Below are positions 37,856 to 49,970 of a stretch of 64,000 nt of DNA, piece after piece. Below the pieces are notes generated by a model. It was not told the DNA's origin and searched no databases. It was given only the letters and a program-made list of their open reading frames with translations. The position numbers and the translations under genes are program-made. Source of the DNA: Adineta ricciae (taxonomy: Eukaryota; Rotifera; Eurotatoria; Adinetida; Adinetidae); contig CAJNOJ010000085.1 in assembly GCA_905250025.1 (NCBI GenBank), forward strand, positions 186,001-250,000, given 5' to 3'. The number at the start of each line of letters is the position of its first letter. Position 1 is the first letter of the stretch.

Positions 37856-40800
37856 TTAAATTTCCATTAAATCTTTCATTTCAGTTTGTTGTTGTTGTTG
37901 TTGTTGTTGGGTTGATCGAACAGTTGTGCGAATGTGTTCAAGTTTCATTCGTATCCGAGAATCTAAATTGGGATTTTCATCGATGATGGCAGCAAGATCA
38001 ACCAAGGATGGAAGGACAGTTGTTGTCAGGAGATTGTTGATTTGCATGGTTTGATTTCGATGTTCATCAATCTTACTTTCGATTGTATTCATACGTGTCA
38101 ACAATGTTCGACTTAAATCCCCAATCATTGATTTGATATCAGTTAGTTCATTAGATGATGAGACGATCGTATCATCATTGGACAACGATCGATTTTGTGG
38201 ACTTTTAAGTAAGATTTCTAACTCGTGAATATTTCCGTCAGATAATACGGAGAGTTTCGGATGAGTTGAGATATAACTCGCTGATTGAGGTTTGTTCTGT
38301 TGAATAGGCACTGGAAGTATAATTGATGAGGTACTCGGTTGAGAATGAAATATTGATGAGACAGTTGAATTGGAAGTATTGTTTGGATCGTTTACTTTGA
38401 CTTTGGCTTCATCAGTTTCAATCTCAGGTAATTTCGTCGATGTTTCATTAGTACCAGTTGGTGGTTGGGGAATAGTTGTGTTAGACGTTTCTGAATCACT
38501 AGCCTGCGCTGTACCAGTTGGTTTATTAGTATTTTTCAATGCATTTTTGAGTAGTGCATCAAGATGTTTCAGGCTATCCGGCATCTATTTTGAAATTTAA
38601 AAAAAGCGTGTTTATAAATGTTGGAGGATTTTTTATTTACCTGCGGCTGATTTGGTAATGATGCGTCTGATGAAAGAGACGATTGTATTGCTTCGTGTAT
38701 ATAGGGGGAGGAGAGAGATGCATGACTATTTTCAATAGTTTCTGCTGTCGACGGCGTGGGTGTCGCTGTAGAAGATGTAGTAGAAGAAGAAGGAGGAGGC
38801 GGTGCCAATTGCTTGAGAGGATCGCTGGCTAAAGTTGTATTGATAAGATGTGGTGTCGGTGCCATTGTTGAATAAGGATAACTCGATGGTGTTTGTGTTA
38901 AAAGAAGAGGATTTTGTAAAATATGTGGTTGATGACTTGTTAACATTGTTGTTGGTTGTGATTGAGTTTGTGCTGTCACTGGTGTCGTCGATTGAAAAAT
39001 ATCTGGTTAGAAGTAGAGAAAAAAGAACAGATGAAAATTGATGTCACATGCACTAGTTTACTTGTAGCTAGGTCGGAGGTGATTGCACCTCCGGACTCTT
39101 TCACTTGCCGTTGATCATCAACTGAGCGTGTGGTTGATGATTCATCTTGCACCATTATTGGTGTTGGTGGCTCGCTAATGTCATTTGCAATAGTCGATGG
39201 TGTGCTTATGCTCTGTGATGGCTTTGTTTTATTGAACAACGTGATCTTCAAAGCTGCATCCAATTTTTCCAAGCTGCCAGCTGAATTCGATACACTAGAA
39301 CTCAATTCTGCGATCGGGGGTATAGGTATTGGTTCTGTTGTAACTATAGGCTTTGGCTGGGACAGGTCTCCTGTTGGTTTTGTGATTGACAACGATAGAT
39401 GTTGTTGTTGTTGTTGTTGCGATGCATCAATCGATGGTTGAGAAACGATCGTTGGTGTTGGAGTAGCTGCTGGCATTGATGTTACTTGCTGAGGAATAAT
39501 AAGTGGTGTAGTTGGTGGCAGTTGTAGCTGTTGTGGAACTGATGTTACTACTTGTTGGGACGGTTGTGATTGTCCAAGAAGAGAAGGTTGATGTGTATGA
39601 TTAACCGTTGGTTTTGCGTCTCGACAAAAGACTCCAGCTTTGCGATCGATTTGTTCGTATTGATAAGCTCGAAATCGATCTTTGATCGATTGTAGAACAA
39701 ATTTTTTATCGTCTTCTAAGATGTACTTCTTTTCGATAAGTTCATTGACAATTTCTTCAGGTGTTTCAGTGGTAAAGTTAAATCGGAAACGAATAGCTTC
39801 ATGTTCAGTCCACAAAGCTTTTCGTTTGGATTTATCGATAATTTTCAATTTTAAATCAATGGAATTATTGGTGAGTACGACTTTCGAATTATTGGTGAGT
39901 ACAACTTGTGAATCATTCGCTGTATCACGTACGAAATCAATTCGTAAACCATTATCATCAAGAAAAAATGAATGTTGTAATAATTCATGTACAGATAACC
40001 GTTCCGATTTATTCGTACGTATACAACAATCAATAACTTCCCGTACATCTTCATTTTCGACTTTGTAGTAACAATCGGGTTTTAAGCCAGCCGTTACGCG
40101 TTTGATCACAGCAGTTGGACCTTTACATTCAATGTAAGGATATTCACCGGTAATCATTTCCAACATGCATAAGCCAAATGAATAAATGTCCACCAGTTCA
40201 TCGTATTGTTCATCGAACATTTCGGGCGCCATGAATTCCATCGTACCGCGCATACTTTTAGCGAACGTTTGTGTTTTAAACGTTGCTAAGCCAAGATCAC
40301 CGATTTTTACACAGCCGGTTGTGCTCGATACAAATACATTGTCGCATTTTAAGTCACGATGAATCACCGGAGGATTTCGACTATGTAAATAAGCAAGACC
40401 TTTGAGAATTTGACGACACCATTTCTTCATCACATTGATGCGCTTCTCTTCCTTTTGTCCTTTAAATTTACGAATGTATCTGTGAACAGAAGAAGGAAGC
40501 AGACGTGTCAATTAGTATAATTGTTACTCGAATGCATTTCATTCTTTACCCTTTTAAAGAACCTGATGTCATTAATTCTGTTACAAGAATGATGACCTTC
40601 TTGTTCGTTCGTGGATTGGTTTCTTCCCAGAAATCATAGAAGCGTACGATGTTTGGATGTTGCAACTTTTTCAACATTTCAGCCTCTTCTTTAAAACGGG
40701 CACGTTCATGTTTATCAAATTGTGCAAAATCCTATCAAATGAATTCGATTCATATGTCTATGTAAAATTTTTCTTTTACTTGTAGTTCACACCAAGCAAC

Positions 40801-42547
40801 GGCAACACTTGTCTCTGTGTCTAAACCACGATAGACTGTTTTGAAAGCACCACGTCCGATTTCTTTTGCATATTTAATAAATCGTTCGTCAGGACTTTTC
40901 GCAATTGCTTCTCCTTCTTCATCATCCTTAAAGTAAAAGAATACATCGTATCATCAATACAATGTCGACTCGTCGAACTGAGCGGATAAGCTTTTACATT
41001 GAAATCCGAGGCATAAAAATATACTTTCAGAGAATAAATTATAGGAGATAAAGTTTCAGTGCAGAATCTCAGATGAACAACCAGATTTACACTCAATACT
41101 TACTTCTCCATGAGCAGAAACTGTTGATAGTGCGGGAGCCGGAGTTGGTACTGGGGTTGTTGTTGATGTTGTTTGTATTACCGATTGATTTGAAACTTTC
41201 TCTTCTTCGGTCGTTGATTCTGGTTTTCCCTGGAGAGCAGCCTGGAAACGAACATGATGATGGTGGTGATGATGACCGCTTTCTGTGGGAATTGATGTCG
41301 AAGTGCTGTTCTGAATGACATTAGTGGAATTGACCGTTGAGTTTTCACCGTCTGTAGTTGGTGTATTCGTATTTTTCCTTTCGATCGTCAATGCTTTTGA
41401 TTGTGAACTCAACGTTTGATGAGGCACAGAACAATCTTCTTCGTTTATGGTAGATGCTCGTGCTTTCATGGCATTCTCCATTAGAATTTGCTGTTGCTGA
41501 GATTTACGAATTGTGTTCACTTGAAACCGGTTGGGTTTCTTCGTCGATGATTGATTTACAGAGGGATTTATCGTTGGACTTGGAGTCGATACCTGCTGTA
41601 GAATATCTAAGGGATGATAAAGATGAATGGTTCTCGTTACATCATCGTCCGTTGTTGTTGGACTAGTTATATGATCGGATGTTTTTGCTGATGAGGATTT
41701 CAATTTACGATCATTGTTTCCATTGGTGAGAGGCTGTTCTTTGTCATCTTCATTTGAACTTGAAAGATGAAGCTTTCCATTCGTATGGTCAGATTTTTGT
41801 ATTGATAGACAATTATCTGTTTTACGAGGCTTTTGCATCCGACGAGATTTTTTCGGTCGTTTCACATCATCATCATCAGATTCATCAGCATCAGCGTCAA
41901 CTTCCACAGATCGACTGTTCAAATGACTTTCATCTTCGTCTGAACAGCTCGATTGCCCGTGCAGATCATCGAGATCTGATGACATCGCTTTAATATTCGT
42001 ATGGTTAAGAACATTAGCGATACGACGAGTCGCCAGTGATTGAGATTCACTCTGCGGCTAAAAACACATTCATACAATAGAATTGAATTCAAATCATGGA
42101 AAATTTCTATACCTTCTTGTGAATTTCTGCTAGAATCGGTATCTAGAGAAATCAAATTTAAGAACCGAATAGCTATCTTCGAATGTATACCTTATGTTCA
42201 TGGTGATTATTGTTTTCTTCGGATGAAGTGGGAGCGATAGCATGAAAGACAAGTGGAGGGGATGGTGAATGTTCCGTCGAATGGGCGCTGTTAGTTTGAT
42301 CACTCGAATGACTTGATTTCAGTTTCGAATGAAAGAAATTATTCAATTGTAATGTTCGTTTTTTCAATTGAGTACTAAATCCATTCGTCGCGGAATTGTT
42401 CGGCAGAAACGTTGCGGTGCTCAACGGTTTCTTAATTGTTATTCGACTACATTTGCTTTCATTATTTCCATTTGTTGTCATAGTATGTACAGAAGGACTG
42501 CTTGCCAGTTTTGATTTCAGATTTCGTATCGATGATTTCGTCGTCAT
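37856..42547 (-). CDS. WNK: WNK (with-no-lysine) serine/threonine kinase
   Basis: Chloride-sensitive kinase that activates SPAK/OSR1 and controls cation-chloride cotransporters and cell volume. The minus-strand start at 42547 begins [20 protein letters not shown] long Ser-rich N-terminus with a His run follows. The kinase domain (about 40930-39960) has [15 protein letters not shown], with the catalytic Lys in the Gly-rich loop, and VAVAWCELQ, with Cys where other kinases have Lys; this is the WNK signature. It also has [35 protein letters not shown] (chloride-site Leu, activation-loop Ser) and [20 protein letters not shown]. An OSR1_C/CCT-like domain follows ([40 protein letters not shown]), then a Pro/Gln/Ser-rich tail. 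A C-terminal helix precedes [20 protein letters not shown]. Exon borders are approximate. Confidence 0.93.
37886..37909 (-). repeat. (CAA)n repeat encoding C-terminal polyglutamine of WNK
   Basis: Eight CAA codons on the minus strand near the C-terminus of the kinase. A second Gln run lies at about 39400-39420. Both are in frame. Confidence 0.8.
39861..39908 (-). repeat. 24-bp tandem duplication inside WNK
   Basis: Two near-identical 24-bp units encode VVLTNNSK and VVLTNNSI back to back, between the kinase domain and the CCT-like domain. The third neighbouring unit (NDSQ) is more diverged. Confidence 0.8.
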
Positions 42548-45500
42548 GAAGTAGTGAGAACCAAGAATCTGACAGGATATACGCTTAAAGACTTTCTTTG
42601 CACAACCAAAGAAAGCTCATCGTATTGGGTATATATGCGAGTCAAATCTTAAAGAAGAAAACGCTAGAGAGGAATATTTTATCGGGAAAAAAAACTAAAA
42701 CAAATATCAATAGTAGACAGAATGATTCAAAATAGACAGACGGTTTTATTTAGAACGATAATCAGTTAAAAATAGATTTTCCTCTTTACTGAATAGTAAG
42801 CTAAACAAGCAAACCATGCTCTCCAGTAGAAAAGGTTAGACTTGAGTAAGAAAATTCCCTCACGTCGTTGAAAAACGTCGCTCAGAATGATAATAACTTA
42901 TCTTGCTTTCTGTTTCTTCATTTACCGGTAGCTCTTTTTTCTTCTCCTATTCTCCTTCGTTACGTCGCTTTTTTTTTGTACGAAATGTGTACGCATGACG
43001 TCATTATTTTTATGAGTTACAGATAAAATTTCGGAGGAGAACTTGATTATATACAACGACGAAAAAGGCAACATTTAATGTCATGTTTCAATAGAAACTG
43101 TGTTACGTTGTTATTTAGGTTTTTAAATGCTCTGTGTACCCAACGATTGTCTGTTCTATGATAAGCTTATGAGGTGATGATATTAAATAAAAAAAAGCAG
43201 CATAGCGATAGTTTTTCAGCTTCGGCAATCAGATATTTTCATCAGAGTGAATGAAAAAGAAGAAGAAGATCAAAGATCAAATGAGAAATTACCCAATTGG
43301 ATGGCATGCTTCAGAGAGGCCGCTGTCTAACATCCGTTTGCTGATCATCTTTCATCGCTGAGTGAATAGAAAAAAAAACTAAGGAAACTTCGGTGTTATG
43401 TGTTTTCCCCTTTTCTATCTCGCATTCTATTCAAATGCACTTGCATTCTGCTGAATCCAAAAAAAACAACAGCTGATGTTAATATTACTCTAATCGACAA
43501 TATAAACATGCTTATGCTATCGACGAGATTTCCGTTGTCACAGACAGTTTTGTTACAACACCCACGTTTTCCGATCGAGCACTGATTATAAGGTTTAAGC
43601 TACTCGAATGAACGATTATTATGCACTCTGTCTTCTCACGTATGCTTTCCGGTTTGTTTTTCTCCTCAGTCGATGGAAAGTTAACAGTTATACATAGTCT
43701 GATTTAGACTTCTTGTCAACAACTTATTTTCTTGCCTGACATTTCGACGAGGCCAAAGGATGCGAAACAATATGGAAGAGTAATTATACCCTAGTTTCCT
43801 TCTCTTTTGTCTAAAGTATATGATGACCCATTCCTGTACTAATCACATCATTATATCTCGATGAAAATCGTTTATGTCAAAATTAGAATTCTAAAAGAAT
43901 AAGAAAAAAAGAAGGTTTGTTTGTCAACACCTTATATCTCACGCTCACTTGAAAGAGTATTGTAAACAAAACTTGATTTCGCGATTACACTCGCATCGTA
44001 CAGACATGTTGATTACGCTTTAAGTGAAAACTAAAAGTATATTTCATTGCAATAACACTCATATAATTGCAATTCACGTGTATTGACGTCTATATTTACT
44101 TTTTTTACTCGTTCGTTCTGTCAATATTCTGATCATGTGCCTTAGGTACAGCAAGAGGAAAGTGAAAAAAAAAACATCATGCGAACTTTGACATCTTCGT
44201 AGATCAGTCATAAGGGCAGATCACAAGAGGATGGGATGATTTTCTATTTGCATAGAAAACTCGTCTCTTTTCTTGTAAGAAGATTCAACATATGATCGAC
44301 TATCTATCATTGAAAAAGAACAAGATAAAAACCAAAGGCAAAACACGCTAATCAAAACTGAAAGCATGCTGCTCTGTCGAGATGAGTTTTTACTTTTCAG
44401 TTATTTCCATTTCTCCCTTCCTTGAAAAATATGATGGAAACTAGACAAGAATAATCATGCGTTCGAGCAAATGAAGAAATCCTTCGAGGCGTAAATGAAC
44501 ATGTGCATTTTAATAAAAGACATCAATAGTAATTCCTCGGTGAGGGATACATACGGATTGTCTAGCTAGAAAAGATGTTTTCCATAATTGTGTCGAATAA
44601 ATCGAGCGAGTCTGCTGCTCTATATACCAAGAATGAAACAAGAGAAGCCGAAGAAGAAAAAGGAAAAGAAATAACTATTTATCTGCTACATTCACATTAC
44701 TGGCTGAATAATTCTTCGGGTTGCTATTGCAACATCCATTGGAGGACACCCTTGTTGCTATTGTCGCCGCTGACGAATGTCTAGACTGTCTACAGAAAAG
44801 AAACAATAACCATATAGAACAAAGCTTCTCCATAACGTAAATTAGATTCCAAAAGCGGGTCAACTTATACGCATATTTTGCTGTTGACCAATTACACTGC
44901 AGTTTAATAAAGCAGCAAGCAAAACTTTTCTTTTTTCTTCTGTTTTTCTTACTCAAATACGAGACAGTCGTAGGAATTACATAAAAAAACAACAAACAGG
45001 TGACGTTCGTGAATTTATCGAGGTATCACTCAATTTCAATACCTTCGTTAGTTCTTTTCACTGTTGTACTTACCTAATGATTCACAGCGTGTTATCAGAC
45101 ATCTATTGGGACTCGATCAATTGTAAAAGAAGTTATTTTTCACTTGGCAATCAAGATACTATAAACTAACACAAGTTGACAATATTAGGCTCAGATAACG
45201 AACGTTCGTATTTCTCAATATTTAGCTTGTAATGAACTCAAAACGATAATAAATATCTTTCTGTCTAACGTGTAACAATCATTTATTTGACATTTTTGTT
45301 TTCGGTAATAAATATCTCGAGAATTGTTGTTTTTCTTCCTCGTCCTCGTCACTGATGACGTCAATCCAATGTACATGTATACAATTGCCATGTACATACA
45401 GACATCGACGGTTTTTGCCCTCAGTGTATGTTTGCATAATAATATTGACTTGGCAGTAGTCCAATCGAACGTAATAATCGAGTTGGTACGCGTGCAAACG

Positions 45501-46413
45501 CTAGATAAATAGATGATGTGGAGATTGTCGTTGACCTTTGTGAAAGATCGGCGCACAACTGAGTTTCCCAGATGTTCGCAGCGAATACTAATCTCTCGAC
45601 GTCATACAGGCCTTCTCATTTTCTGTACTCGACGCTCGTGAATTGATTTTTTTTTAATATGATTAATCATTGTATTGCTTGAAAATCGAAATTTGCCTTA
45701 TTTTGTTAAGTTACTGTAGCAGAAATAAGTAACTATATTCGTGATTGTATTCTTGAAGCAAATCCATTCAAAATCAACAGTCTTTTTAGAAAAAAATCTT
45801 TAGTAATTGAATCGAAATGACATTGAGTAGATTATCCGTCGATTGTAAATGTTGTCATAATGAATCAAAATCACATTGCGAACTGAAACAATCGATCATA
45901 TATTTGTCTTCTTCATATATTCAAATACGAAAGCATTCTTCGAGTGTGTTTTTGTCAATAAATGATCGAATATCTGCATGATTTTCATTCGTTCTCAACT
46001 GAAAATGTTTTCTTATTTTGATGCATTATCGATCATTTATTTGCATATCGAATTTAGACATTCTCAAGACTGATACTCAAGATTTGCTTTCAGAATAATA
46101 TCGATATCGATTTGTAGAAGTAGACGTTTATATCTCAATGAAACTGAATACAGACGATTGTTCTAGGGAAATACTCTTCTTTCGTTATCAACGAGTGACA
46201 GCACGTATTTTTCTTTCTACTCGATTAACCCTGTCTGCTGGTCTTTGCACTGAGTTAAACATAAGAATCGATAGAAACATCTCTCGGTATAAACAAGGTC
46301 GTCGTGTTGATCTATCCTCTCGTCAAATCATGAGATTACCGGATGTACTAATTCAAAACATGCGAACTGCTACTGCAGGCAAATGATCGTAAGGGAATTT
46401 CTAACAAACAGGA
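42548..46413. other. Intergenic region, about 3.9 kb, upstream of WNK
   Basis: AT-rich and mostly featureless. A plus ORF at 46138-46386 (starting MKLNTDDCSREILFF, 82 codons) is open from an ATG but has no recognised domain and lies against the tail-to-tail GDSL gene. ORFs at 44575-44995 and 45215-45556 look fortuitous. Presumably contains the WNK promoter. Confidence 0.4.
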
Positions 46414-47352
46414 TCAATAGTGCTTGAAAAGAAACAAAACTATACAGATAAAAACAGTTAAATTCAACGAAAACATAGTTCTGGAAGACAACGATGTGAG
46501 CAGCGATTGAATATTATCGGCAATGGTTTGATGCACAGAACTGGTTAGATGATTATTATCAAGAAAAACATAACCTTGCGGATTTGAACATAATGAAACG
46601 ATGGTTTTGTTCTCTATATCCCAACATTTACCTGTTGTGTTCAAACTATGCAATGAATTATTCCAGAGCATGGCAGAAATCAACGAATATACGTCGAAAA
46701 GTTGTATCGATGTTTGCATGAAATTTTCTTTGATTTGAGTAATATTTGATAATAGGAGTTGATTATGTTGCATGATCAATGTCGCCAACTGTGAATTGTT
46801 CATCATACCAGGGTAAAACTGTAGTGGTGGAACATTAATTACAATCAAATAATTAATGTTCAGGATAAGTAAATCATAAACGGCACTCAGAAATGCATTT
46901 ACAACAACATCCGCTGTGATTTTCGGATTGAGTAAGTATTCCACTCCACTCGCCCAGATTACATACATCGTTCGAGATAAGTCAACTTTACTGATGTCGG
47001 TAGCTTGCAAATAACGAACGATTTGCTGACGAATCCCATACACTTGTGTTCGGTTTAAATATGTATAACCAACAATTAAGTTATCATTATCAATTGTCGC
47101 ATCGCCATATGCATAACTGAGTACATTTGGAATGTTGAGTCTTTCGATCCAAAGAAGATTATCGCAAAAACGACCTTGATAGTAAGGTGGAACTAACGGC
47201 CAGGTGTGATTGGTGAGTGTATACACATTTCCTGTATCCGTATTTGCATCACCGAAACCTACAATTGTATTAAATGAACGATCACACATTTGACTTGGAA
47301 CATAGAATATCAACATGATCATCACCACAACATTAATCGATATCGAACACAT
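46414..47352 (-). CDS. SNGH/GDSL-type esterase-like protein lacking the catalytic serine, membrane-anchored, 312 aa
   Basis: A single exon without introns encodes a signal peptide (VVVMIMLIFYVPSQMC), an SGNH/GDSL hydrolase fold and a hydrophobic C-terminal tail (LNLTVFICIVLFLFKHY) suited to GPI or TM anchoring. Block I reads IVGFGDANTDTGNVYTL where active members have GDS(L/Y)xDTGN, so the nucleophilic Ser is Ala. The following PPYYQGRFCDNLLWIERL matches the PPYxxGRFSNGxxWxE block of fungal, bacterial and plant GDSL esterases. YVIWASGVEYLL occupies the block with the oxyanion-hole Asn, and YVFLDNNHLTSSVH keeps the DxxH pair. The overall fold is therefore kept while the nucleophile is lost. 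Absence of introns and the PPYYxGRF type suggest acquisition by transfer (inference). Confidence 0.82.
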   Translation of the reverse strand: MCSISINVVVMIMLIFYVPSQMCDRSFNTIVGFGDANTDTGNVYTLTNHTWPLVPPYYQGRFCDNLLWIERLNIPNVLSYAYGDATIDNDNLIVGYTYLNRTQVYGIRQQIVRYLQATDISKVDLSRTMYVIWASGVEYLLNPKITADVVVNAFLSAVYDLLILNINYLIVINVPPLQFYPGMMNNSQLATLIMQHNQLLLSNITQIKENFMQTSIQLFDVYSLISAMLWNNSLHSLNTTGKCWDIENKTIVSLCSNPQGYVFLDNNHLTSSVHQTIADNIQSLLTSLSSRTMFSLNLTVFICIVLFLFKHY

Positions 47353-47973
47353 TTAATTGGATACAAAGTTCTTCGACTAGTTTTTCGTTGTCAATACTAT
47401 GCATAAAAAGTAACATATACACAAAAAAAAGCATGTGCACATCTATATAAATATGCATCAGAGTGAATCACTACTTATACATAGGTTGATTTTATCGATA
47501 TATATGTAACATACGTTCTACGAAACGCTTGCTTGATTCAAACTAGACTTGATCTAATACCTAATAATTAAGATCAATCAACCGTGATTATACTAGGAAC
47601 GACAAATATAATGAAGAAATCGAAATGATCGATGGTTTTTGAGTTGAAAACCTTTGATGACTGGTCACATGTGACTATACAGCAATGATTTCGTGTTTTG
47701 AGTGCAAATTCGAAACCGTGTTGTCAAGAATAAAACGTATTAGAAAACCATTACTATTGCGCACCATGTAAATGTCAAAGATTTCTATCTGAACAATTAT
47801 TGCGCATATGAAGAAAATGAAAGTCGTTCGGAAACAAATTACGAATAATTATCGAGCAGATTCAAAAGATTCTTGAGAATAATGACGATAATACAACATG
47901 TATTTTATATCATTATCACAATTAACTTGAAGATAAATACGAATCACTTCTGTAGCATAAGATCATTTGCGAG
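47353..47973. other. Divergent intergenic region (GDSL-like / receptor 1)
   Basis: 621 bp between outward-facing ATGs, AT-rich, presumed promoters. No ORF supported. Confidence 0.4.
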
Positions 47974-48942
47974 ATGAACAACGAAACAAGTTGTAAGATT
48001 ATTCACTGGTCTCATCAAACAATAGGAACAATCCGACCTATACTATGCATCTGCCTGTTAGCGACAGTTAATCATCTGATTTTCCAAATACAACTGAAAG
48101 TATTTCCGACTGTACAGAAACGTTCGATGCTTTGGGTCTATGCTTATATCGTCACGGATTTATTATTACTTCTCCGATTTTTCCTTCTCTATATCTACCG
48201 ATGGTGGCCTAGATGTATTCCACATGTTGTACGTATGTTAATTTGCTATGGCGAAGCTGTTTTCGATAATTATCTGAATCAATTACAATGCTACATTCTC
48301 CTAGCGTTGAACATCTGTCGGTATTTACAAATCGTGCATGGTCATAATGTTTATGCGTCGAATCGTTTGATTATTATGATTGCTTACTGTCTTATTTATT
48401 TTCTGCCATTCATCAGTCATATAGTAATGATTGTTTTCGGTTGGACATTGCTACAAAATCCACCCGGAGGATTTTGTAATCTATTACCTATCTCACTAGT
48501 CATCTGCGTTGTGTTTCTTGTATTTTCATACTTTATACCTGTATGTTTAACTTTAATATTTCTTCTTCTTAGTCTTCATCATATTCACCAAACTGATGGC
48601 ATTCATGCACAAGAAATAGTTGATGCTCGACAGAAATACTATCGTCGATTAGTACTCCAATCAGCTATATTCTATACAATATGGTTAGTTTTATGGTCAC
48701 CGAATCTTCTTCTGTTTCCATTCTATTGTAAGAATGGTCGAATTGGAAATCTTGCCAAAATCTTGCGTTACATTAATATTACACTCGATCCCATCGCGAT
48801 CTCAGCACTTGATCGACGATTCTTACAAACATGGCAGCTAACTGGTAATCAATGCCGAAGATGGCTACGACGACATCAATCTTCACCCGTACCCGTTATC
48901 TTATCTACTCATACTATAGAGCATAGTCTTACTGTAAACTGA
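47974..48942 (+). CDS. Rhodopsin-like 7TM receptor, copy 1, 322 aa
   Basis: Single-exon orphan receptor with seven hydrophobic segments. TM1 includes ILCICLLATVNHLIF and TM2 includes YIVTDLLLLLRFFLLYIY. The TM3 end, ILLALNICRYLQIVHG, holds the DRY-equivalent Arg in an ICRY context. TM5 is VFLVFSYFIPVCLTLIFLLL. TM6 carries IWLVLWSPNLLLF in place of CWxP, and TM7 carries NITLDPIAISALDRRFL in place of NPxxY followed by helix 8. Cys residues in the first and second extracellular loops (RCIPH; GGFCNLLP) could form the usual disulfide. The ligand is unknown. The second, closely related copy lies about 1 kb downstream on the same strand. Confidence 0.85.
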   Translation: MNNETSCKIIHWSHQTIGTIRPILCICLLATVNHLIFQIQLKVFPTVQKRSMLWVYAYIVTDLLLLLRFFLLYIYRWWPRCIPHVVRMLICYGEAVFDNYLNQLQCYILLALNICRYLQIVHGHNVYASNRLIIMIAYCLIYFLPFISHIVMIVFGWTLLQNPPGGFCNLLPISLVICVVFLVFSYFIPVCLTLIFLLLSLHHIHQTDGIHAQEIVDARQKYYRRLVLQSAIFYTIWLVLWSPNLLLFPFYCKNGRIGNLAKILRYINITLDPIAISALDRRFLQTWQLTGNQCRRWLRRHQSSPVPVILSTHTIEHSLTVN

Positions 48943-49970
48943 TTATTTTAATACATTTTATAAAAGAAAACACGAATTAAATTTTTTAGCTTAACCTTGA
49001 GAAGCGTGAAATCTTATGTTAAACAAACTTAGACAAGATTCAATATATTTCTCTTCGACGAACTGTGTATCGTCATTACCATATATAATCTGCTTGTTAT
49101 TTTCTTCCTGTAAGTCGCATGATCACATGCCGATTCTCTGCGTGATAATATCCCGATATAGAGGACGAGAGGAAACAAACAATCTTCACAGATAATGATC
49201 GAACGCTAACAATTTCTGCTTATCTTTTCTCTATGTTCATTGTCCTGTGTCTTCCATGTAGTTCATGTTCATTGAAATTGTCGCGTAATATATCTCAACA
49301 CCATAATCTCTCGAGAAATTTCTTTTTTTTCTCTGTATTAATTTGAGTTAGTGCCCTCGCGTCATTCGAGCGGTTGTCTAAATGAGAAAAATTACTTAAC
49401 TTAGCTGCTGGAAGTTCATCAATGAAGACTGTGATGTTCTTTTCCCGGTAGATTGTTGACATGTAAATAGAATGAATAGAAGAAAAATTCACAATCGTTA
49501 CTTATTCTAACAAGATTTTCCTTTCTTCTTCTAGCGTCTCGCACTACTTGTGCGTCTGAAAACTACCCAGCAACAACAACAACAACAATAACAACCAAAT
49601 TCTTCCATTCAGCTTTATGAGTAAGTGAATGACTATGCTTTTCTTTCGCATAAATTCTATCGAGAGAATAGTTTATTCTATATGAGAAAAAAATATTATC
49701 ATGTAATAAAACATGAGATGACGCATAAGTTTTCTTAGAAAATAGAAAAGAAAAACCCAAGGCATTCATAAGTTCTTTGTGAATATTCACTGTAGCTTTC
49801 ATTTGAGGAAACGTGCGCAGCATGTCGATCTACTTACAATTATAAAGTAGTTCATGACATGCCATTAGTCTCTTTTCGCGACTAATCAACACTGAAACTA
49901 ATCATGCACCCGTGCGAAAGTACACAATTTACTTCCAGTTTTTCTTTTAGTCGAATATTGTACGAGAAAC
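48943..49970. other. Spacer between tandem receptor genes
   Basis: About 1.0 kb with a (CAA)n run near 49569-49590, and no supported gene. Presumed promoter of receptor copy 2. Confidence 0.4.

Noticed and set aside
45215-45556. Overlapping minus ORFs of 113 and 72 codons
   Set aside because: Several overlapping frames of similar length, none with a conserved motif.
46138-46386. 82-codon plus ORF next to the GDSL-like gene
   Set aside because: ATG-initiated but no signal peptide, TM or domain; kept only as a note in the intergenic entry.
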